This document shows positions 59,550-64,000 of a DNA stretch of 64,000 nucleotides, piece by piece. The stretch spans positions 1 to 64,000 of the forward strand of contig NZ_BMRM01000031.1 in NCBI RefSeq assembly GCF_014648635.1. Direction: 5' to 3'. The translations under genes and the position numbers were made by a program. This DNA comes from Streptomyces cinerochromogenes. Its GTDB lineage: Bacteria; Actinomycetota; Actinomycetes; Streptomycetales; Streptomycetaceae. The notes beneath the pieces were generated by a model. The model did not search any database. It was given only the letters and a program-made list of their open reading frames with translations, and was not told where the DNA came from. Numbering within the stretch: the stretch's first letter is position 1; every line of letters starts with the position of its first letter.

Positions 59550-60752
59550 TCAGCCCCGGAGCACCCACGCCTGCCCCGCCACCACCAGCAGCACCTGCTC
59601 GCACTCCGCCCCGAACGCCGCGTTCAGCCGCCCCAGTTCGTCCCGGTACCGCCGGCCGGAGGCGGTCGCGGGGACGATCCCGGAGCCGACCTCGTTGGAC
59701 ACCGCGACCACGGTCCGGCGCGTGGCCCGGACCGCGGACGTCAGCTCCCGTACCCGCTCCCGCAGGGCCTTCTCGCCGCCGCCCGCCCACTCCGCGTCGT
59801 CCCACGCCCCCACGGAGTCCATCACGTCCGTCAGCCACAGCGACAGGCAGTCGATCAGCAGCGGCGGCCCGTCCTCGGCCAGCAGCGGCACCAGGTCCGT
59901 CGTCTCCGTCGTACGCCACGACCCCGGCCGCCGCTCCCGGTGCGCGGCCACCCGTGCCGCCCACTCGCCGTCCCCGCCCCGCGTGCCGCCCGTCGCCGCG
60001 TACAGCACCTCCGGGAAGGTCTCCAGCCGCCGCTCCGCCTCCACCGACTTCCCCGAGCGCGCCCCGCCCAGCACCAGCGTCCGGCGTGGCACGTCCGGCA
60101 CGTCCTCGTACGCCCCGACCACCAGCGTCGTACCGTCCGGCACCGCCCGCGCCCCGTTCGCCGCCAGCCGGCGCCGCAACTCCGCGCCGGGCGGCACGTC
60201 GTGGTCGAGGTGGACGGCGATGACGTCCGTCGTGGGGCCGACCGAGCCGGCCGCGCGCAGCCGGGCGAGCGCGTCCGGACGGCCCACGACGTCCGCGAGG
60301 AGCATGTCGTACGACTCCGCCGACGCCTCCGCCAGGCCGGCCGGCGCCCCGCCCGGCGGCAGGTACAGCAGCCGCTGCCCGTCCGGCCCGGTCACCGCGT
60401 AGCCGGTGCCGCCCGCGTCCATCGCCACCGCCCGCACCCGATGCCCCGTCAGCAGCGCCAGCTCCCGCCCGTCCGGCACCCGCCCGGGCTGCGGCAGCCC
60501 GGCCGGCACCTCCACCGCCGGGCCGTCGTGCGGGTGCGACAGCAGCACCTGCCGTACCCCGCCCAGCGAATGCCCGGCGCGCGCCGCCGCGAAGGCCGCG
60601 CCCGGTGTCAGGTCGAGCAGCAGCGCGCCGTCGACCAGCACCGCGGTCGCGGCCCGCGCGTCCGGCCCGAGCGCGGTCGCACAGGCGGCACAGGAACAGT
60701 CGGGTCGAGGCAGCCCCGCCGGGGCACCGGTACCGAGCAAAGTGATGTCCAC
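59550..60752 (-). CDS. cobU: Fusion of metallo-beta-lactamase-like domain and adenosylcobinamide kinase/guanylyltransferase
   Basis: A 400-residue protein from GTG 60752. Residues about 1-220 resemble a PhnP-type metallo-beta-lactamase fold: PRPDCSCAACATALG is a likely structural zinc site and LLSHPHDGPAVE is a degenerate HxHxDH (last His replaced). Residues about 225-400 are CobU/CobP: P-loop RTLVLGGARSGKSVEAERRL, LLIDCLSLWLTDVMD and VAVSNEVGSGIVPATASGRRYRDELG. The C-terminal part phosphorylates and GMP-activates adenosylcobinamide, the step before CobS. The N-terminal function is unknown. Confidence 0.87.
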   Translation of the reverse strand: MDITLLGTGAPAGLPRPDCSCAACATALGPDARAATAVLVDGALLLDLTPGAAFAAARAGHSLGGVRQVLLSHPHDGPAVEVPAGLPQPGRVPDGRELALLTGHRVRAVAMDAGGTGYAVTGPDGQRLLYLPPGGAPAGLAEASAESYDMLLADVVGRPDALARLRAAGSVGPTTDVIAVHLDHDVPPGAELRRRLAANGARAVPDGTTLVVGAYEDVPDVPRRTLVLGGARSGKSVEAERRLETFPEVLYAATGGTRGGDGEWAARVAAHRERRPGSWRTTETTDLVPLLAEDGPPLLIDCLSLWLTDVMDSVGAWDDAEWAGGGEKALRERVRELTSAVRATRRTVVAVSNEVGSGIVPATASGRRYRDELGRLNAAFGAECEQVLLVVAGQAWVLRG

Positions 60753-60832
60753 GGACCGATTTTCGCCTGTCCCCGCAGGTCTTGCGCTTCCGGCTAGGCT
60801 GCCGGGCAGGTGTTGGATCAAAGGAGGCCCAC

Positions 60833-61042
60833 ATGACGGCATGGACGTGGCGGTTCGAGAAGGCCGACGGGACGGAGGTCCAGCCGGCGGTGCAGCCCGA
60901 GGAGTTCACCACGCAGGGCGACGCCGAGTCCTGGATCGGCGAGCACTGGAAGGCGCTGCTGGAGGGCGGCGCCGACCAGGTGCGGCTGTTCGAGGAGACC
61001 AGCGAGATCTACGGGCCGATGAGCCTGCAGGCCGACGCCTGA
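60833..61042 (+). CDS. Small acidic protein, function unknown
   Basis: A 69-residue protein, MTAWTWRFEKADGTEVQPAV, with a perfect AAAGGAGG ribosome site (60821-60828) four bases before the ATG, which argues strongly that it is real. Acidic and Trp-rich (WIGEHWKALLEGGADQV). Conserved in Streptomyces by recollection. It diverges from cobU with 80 bases between starts. Confidence 0.82.
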   Translation: MTAWTWRFEKADGTEVQPAVQPEEFTTQGDAESWIGEHWKALLEGGADQVRLFEETSEIYGPMSLQADA

Positions 61043-61060
61043 CCCGGCGTCGAGCGGGGG

Positions 61061-61082
61061 TGAGGAGGGGCCGCCCTCCTCA
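61061..61082. terminator. Terminator between the small acidic gene and the HtrA-like gene
   Basis: Arms tgaggaggg (61061-61069) and ccctcctca (61074-61082), loop gccg. The right arm includes the htrA-like stop codon (61080-61082), so the two convergent genes end inside the same hairpin. Confidence 0.68.
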
Positions 61083-62159
61083 CTGCTCGCCCAGCGTCAC
61101 CTCGACCGTCTTCTCGGCGCCGTCGCGCTGGTACGTCACCGACGTCCGCCGGCCCGGCCTGTCCACCGCCAGCGCCTCGGCGAGCGAGGTCATGGTGGTG
61201 ACGGGCCGGCCACCCAGTTCGAGGATGATGTCCCCGGGCCGCAGGCCCGCCCTGTCGGCCGCGCCGCCGGCGCGCACGCTGACCACCGCCACCCCGATCG
61301 GCTGGTACTGGTCGTTCAGGAAGGTCCGCCCGGTGATGTCGAGGGCCGCCCGCCCGGAGTCGACGACCTTGCCCCGCCTGATGATCTGGTCGGCGACCGT
61401 CTTCACCATCGACGCCGGGATCGCGAACCCGATGCCGGGCGCCGTACTGCCCCCGAGGCTGGGGTCGGCCGCCGCGAGCGTCGGGATGCCGATCACCTGC
61501 CCGTCCAGGTTCACCAGGGCGCCGCCGCTGTTGCCGGGGTTGATCGCGGCCGACGTCTGCACCATGTTCGCGATGGTCGCGCCCGTACCGCCGCCCGTGT
61601 CCCCCTCGCTGACGGTCCGTCCGGTCGCCGAGACGATGCCCTGGGTCACGCTGGACGACAGCCCCAGCGGCGAACCCATGGCCAGCACGATCTGCCCGAC
61701 CTGCACCTTCTCCGAGTTCCCGATCACCGCCGGCTTCAGCCCGTCCCGCACCCGGTCCAGCCGGATCACGGCGAGGTCCTGCTCGGGGTAGGAGAAGACC
61801 AGGCTCGCGGTCAGCGGCTCCTCGTTGTTGGCCGTGGTGACCTGGAAGGTCTTCTCCGAGCCGACCACGTGCGCGTTGGTGACGATGTGCCCCTTGTCGT
61901 CGTACACCACCCCGGAGCCCAGTTCCCGGCTCGCCTGGATCTGCACGACCGACGGCAGGACCTCCTTGATGACCCGCTGGTACTGGTCCTGCAGGTCGGT
62001 CCCGGCCTTCGGCACGGCCGCCCGGACGCTCGCCGGAGCGTCCTGCGCGGCGGGAGCGAGCGGAGTGGTGCAGCCGGCGGCGAGCAACGCGCAGGCCACC
62101 GGCACGGCCCTGCGGACGGCCGCCCGGAGGGCCTGCGCACGGGTACGGAAAGCGTCCAT
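61080..62159 (-). CDS. HtrA/DegP-like serine protease, probable lipoprotein
   Basis: A 359-residue protein. The N-terminal signal has a weak lipobox LLAAGC (Cys30). The trypsin-like triad is His in HIVTNAHVVGSEKT, Asp in EQDLAVIRLDRV and Ser in AINPGNSGGALVNLD. A C-terminal PDZ domain follows (residues about 265-355, GVAVVSVRAGGAADRAGLRPGD). It degrades or refolds envelope proteins under stress. The palindrome gggtgatcaccc (62178-62189) lies 19-30 bases upstream of the start. Confidence 0.92.
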   Translation of the reverse strand: MDAFRTRAQALRAAVRRAVPVACALLAAGCTTPLAPAAQDAPASVRAAVPKAGTDLQDQYQRVIKEVLPSVVQIQASRELGSGVVYDDKGHIVTNAHVVGSEKTFQVTTANNEEPLTASLVFSYPEQDLAVIRLDRVRDGLKPAVIGNSEKVQVGQIVLAMGSPLGLSSSVTQGIVSATGRTVSEGDTGGGTGATIANMVQTSAAINPGNSGGALVNLDGQVIGIPTLAAADPSLGGSTAPGIGFAIPASMVKTVADQIIRRGKVVDSGRAALDITGRTFLNDQYQPIGVAVVSVRAGGAADRAGLRPGDIILELGGRPVTTMTSLAEALAVDRPGRRTSVTYQRDGAEKTVEVTLGEQ

Positions 62160-62177
62160 GCCCCGAGTCTCACCGCA

Positions 62178-62189
62178 GGGTGATCACCC
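62178..62189. promoter_or_regulatory. Perfect 12-bp palindrome upstream of the HtrA-like gene
   Basis: gggtgatcaccc (62178-62189) lies between the methyltransferase stop (62216) and the HtrA-like start (62159). Its position just upstream of the start codon suits an operator or 5'-leader hairpin. No regulator is assigned. Confidence 0.35.
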
Positions 62190-62215
62190 GGCTCCCGCTG
62201 TTGCCCCGAACGGGC

Positions 62216-63004
62216 TCAGCCGCGTACCCCGCACAGATGCAGCAGCGCCGCCACCCCGCGGTACGGGTCCGTGCGCCCGGCCCGCTCCTCCACCGCGAGC
62301 AGCGTGTCGAGGTCCGGGGGGACCGCCGCGTCGTCCGCCGCCGTGTCCGTGAAGACGCGGACGCCGTACCAGGCGTGCAGCGGGGCGGCGATGCCGTCGA
62401 GCGTGGCGGTGAGGGAGGCCAGGCGGTCGGCGCGGACGGACACGCCCAGGCGGTTGCGGTAGGCGGTGGTGTCGAAGGCGGCCAGGGCGCCCGCCCAGTC
62501 ACCGCCGAGGCCGGGACGCATGGCGAGTGCGTCGCCGTTGCGCACCAGCAGGGAGAGCAGACCGCCGGGGGCCAGCATCCGGGCCAGGCCCGCCACCAGC
62601 GGGTCGGGCTCCTCGACGTACATCAGGACGGCGTGGCACAGCACCACGTCGAAGCTGCCCGGCAGGAAGTGCACACCCGTGTCCCGCCCGTCGCCCTCCA
62701 CCAGCCGGACCCGCTCCCGGATGCCCTCCGGCTCCCGGGCCACGGCCTCCCGGGCGGCGGCGACCATCGTCGGGTCGCGCTCCACGCCGGTCACCTGGTG
62801 GCCGAGCCGGGCCAGCCGCAGCGCCTGCGCGCCCCGGCCCATCCCCACGTCGAGCACCCGCAGCCGCCGCCCGACCGGGAACCGCCCGGATATCTGCTCG
62901 TCGAGCTGCCGCGCCACCAGTTCCTGGCTGACGACATCCCGCAGCCCGCCCAGCCGGTTCGGCCGGGCGTCGGCCGCGTCCCCGGTGAAAGCGTCAGCGC
63001 TCAG
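62216..63004 (-). CDS. Class I SAM-dependent methyltransferase, start codon uncertain (CTG?)
   Basis: A 262-residue protein if translation starts at CTG 63004, whose TG overlaps the DUF3043 stop (CTGA). The SAM motif is LRVLDVGMGRGAQALRLAR, followed by QVTGVERDPTMVAAAREAV and GSFDVVLCHAVLMYVEEPDP. The conserved-looking N-terminus (PNRLGGLRDVVSQELVARQL) begins before any in-frame ATG/GTG/TTG, so either CTG is used or the ATG at 63190 within the DUF3043 gene is. It probably methylates a small molecule or tRNA; unknown. Confidence 0.78.
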   Translation of the reverse strand: MSADAFTGDAADARPNRLGGLRDVVSQELVARQLDEQISGRFPVGRRLRVLDVGMGRGAQALRLARLGHQVTGVERDPTMVAAAREAVAREPEGIRERVRLVEGDGRDTGVHFLPGSFDVVLCHAVLMYVEEPDPLVAGLARMLAPGGLLSLLVRNGDALAMRPGLGGDWAGALAAFDTTAYRNRLGVSVRADRLASLTATLDGIAAPLHAWYGVRVFTDTAADDAAVPPDLDTLLAVEERAGRTDPYRGVAALLHLCGVRG

Positions 63005-63597
63005 GGCCGCTCTCCGCGCTTCACCTGCGGCTTCGGCAGCCGGAGCCGGCGCATCTGCAGGGACCGCAGCAGCGCGTAGGCGACCGCGCCGCGCGTGTTC
63101 TGGTCCGGGAAGCGCTCCTTGAGCCGCTTCTTCAGCCGGAAACCGCTCACCGCCCCGTCCAGCACGATCAGCACGATCACGATCAGCCACAGCAGCAGCG
63201 CGATGCTCTGGATCGAGGGCACCTTCACCACGCTCAGCACCAGGATGACCACGGCGAGCGGCAGGAAGAACTCCGCCACGTTGAACCGCGAGTCCACCCA
63301 GTCGCGGGCGAACTTGCGGACCGGGCCCTTGTCCCGGGCGGGCAGATAGCGCTCGTCACCGGACGCCAGCGCCTGGCGCTGCCGCTCCAGGGCCTGGCGC
63401 CGCTCCTCGCGCTGGCGCTTCGCGGCCTCCTTGCGGTTGGTGGGCGTGTGGGCCACGCTGCGCCGCTGGGTCTGGGCCTCACTGCGCTTGGGCGTGGGCC
63501 TGCCCTTCGGGGCCTGCGGGTCACGGGGCTGCTTGGAGAGGGTCACCTGAGCCTTGTCGGCGGGGGCCTTCTCGTCCTTGGCACGGCTACGGAACAC
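63001..63597 (-). CDS. DUF3043 membrane protein
   Basis: A 198-residue protein from GTG 63597 (VFRSRAKDEKAPADKAQV). Family DUF3043: a long charged N-terminal region (PKGRPTPKRSEAQTQRRS, EAAKRQREERRQALERQRQA), two transmembrane helices (AEFFLPLAVVILVLSVV, SIALLLWLIVIVLIVLDG) and a basic C-terminus. Actinobacterial, of unknown function, usually beside the pspA locus. Its stop overlaps the methyltransferase start by four bases. Confidence 0.87.
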   Translation of the reverse strand: MFRSRAKDEKAPADKAQVTLSKQPRDPQAPKGRPTPKRSEAQTQRRSVAHTPTNRKEAAKRQREERRQALERQRQALASGDERYLPARDKGPVRKFARDWVDSRFNVAEFFLPLAVVILVLSVVKVPSIQSIALLLWLIVIVLIVLDGAVSGFRLKKRLKERFPDQNTRGAVAYALLRSLQMRRLRLPKPQVKRGERP

Positions 63598-63842
63598 AAA
63601 ACCCAAGGGTAAGGGCTGCACCGGCATGGACCCCAGCCCGGTGGGGAACGATCCGGCAACGCCGGACGTCCGTACAGGGTGGATCACCTACTCCTCACGC
63701 CGGAGCGGAGCGGCCCGCAGTCGTTCTCGGGGATGAGCGCATCACCCCGGGAACAGTGCGGTAATGGAAGCAGGGCCCGTACTGTGGGTCCTGTCGCAGG
63801 ATCTGTGAGCTGGAGTCCGTCAGAAGGGGGCGCGCGAAGCCC

Positions 63843-64000
63843 ATGAGCGGTGTCATGAAGCGTATGGGGATGATCTTCCGCGCGAAGGCGAACAAGGCCC
63901 TTGACCGGGCCGAGGACCCGCGCGAGACCCTCGATTACTCCTACCAGAAGCAGCTGGAGCTGCTGCAGAAGGTGCGGCGCGGCGTGGCCGACGTGGCCAC
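63843..64000 (+). CDS. pspA: PspA/IM30 family phage shock protein A, N-terminal part (truncated by window edge)
   Basis: 53 residues visible: MSGVMKRMGMIFRAKANKA, DPRETLDYSYQKQLELLQKV. The N-terminal membrane-binding amphipathic helix and the start of the coiled-coil are clear PspA/IM30. It protects the membrane under stress. The ATG at 63843 is the usual start; ATG 63855 is also possible. The PspAB partner is encoded at 15662-16246. The gene continues beyond the window. Confidence 0.92.
   Translation, partial: MSGVMKRMGMIFRAKANKALDRAEDPRETLDYSYQKQLELLQKVRRGVADVA

Noticed and set aside
55712..60223. Open frame of about 1500 residues on the plus strand
   Set aside because: It runs antisense to the MprF-like gene and cobT and in another frame of the methyltransferase. 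Composition is His/Arg/Pro-rich, without domains; it is a by-product of high GC.

Overview
The window is high-GC actinobacterial chromosome, almost certainly Streptomyces. The evidence is codon use with G/C in nearly every third position, frequent GTG starts, both a GlnA and a eukaryotic-type GlnII glutamine synthetase with GlnR-like operators, LipA/LipB, an AceE-SucB-Lpd set, and a WhiE-type spore pigment polyketide cluster. From memory, gene order matches the Streptomyces coelicolor core between about SCO2226 and SCO2168, read in descending order. The exception is one block at about 21.8-31.2 kb, described below. No tRNA, rRNA, CRISPR array, transposase or integrase was seen.

Layout. 1-6 kb: the 3' end of a pullulanase, a tautomerase-like isomerase, a three-gene operon (metal-dependent hydrolase, flavodoxin-type reductase, TetR regulator), a membrane-anchored sigma-like protein and a lipoprotein. 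6-15 kb: a DUF1996 secreted protein with a Gln-rich linker, a two-component system, an SDR protein, a winged-helix regulator in the GlnRII position, glnII with its GlnR box, a second Gln-rich secreted protein and an ArsC-like protein. 15-21 kb: small proteins, PspAB-HtpX, a GlxA-type regulator divergent from an isochorismatase-like hydrolase, glnA with its GlnR box, and an RDD membrane protein.

21.8-30 kb: a complete type II PKS spore pigment cluster. An FAD hydroxylase is divergent from ORFI, cupin, KS-alpha, KS-beta, ACP, aromatase/cyclase and cyclase, and an O-methyltransferase lies at the far end. A secreted parallel beta-helix protein follows. This block sits between the RDD gene and the DUF4191-lipA-lipB genes, which I recall as neighbours in S. 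coelicolor.

31-43 kb: DUF4191, lipA, lipB, an NsdA-like regulator, FAD oxidoreductase, TIGR01777 epimerase, GNAT, MarP-like protease, an F420-type LLM oxidoreductase with a TTA (bldA) codon, and a WYL regulator. 43-52 kb: aceE, a GntR regulator, two-lipoyl sucB/aceF, lpd and pepA, all leftward. 52-64 kb: cobalamin genes cobS, cobT and cobU (cobU fused to a metallo-beta-lactamase-like domain) interspersed with membrane and methyltransferase genes, then an HtrA-like lipoprotein protease, a methyltransferase, DUF3043 and the start of pspA.

Themes: nitrogen assimilation (glnII, glnA, glnRII), lipoate-dependent central metabolism (lipA/lipB feeding SucB/AceF), cobalamin assembly, envelope stress functions (HtpX, PspAB, PspA, HtrA, MarP, an MprF-like protein), and a spore-specific aromatic polyketide pathway placed among housekeeping genes.
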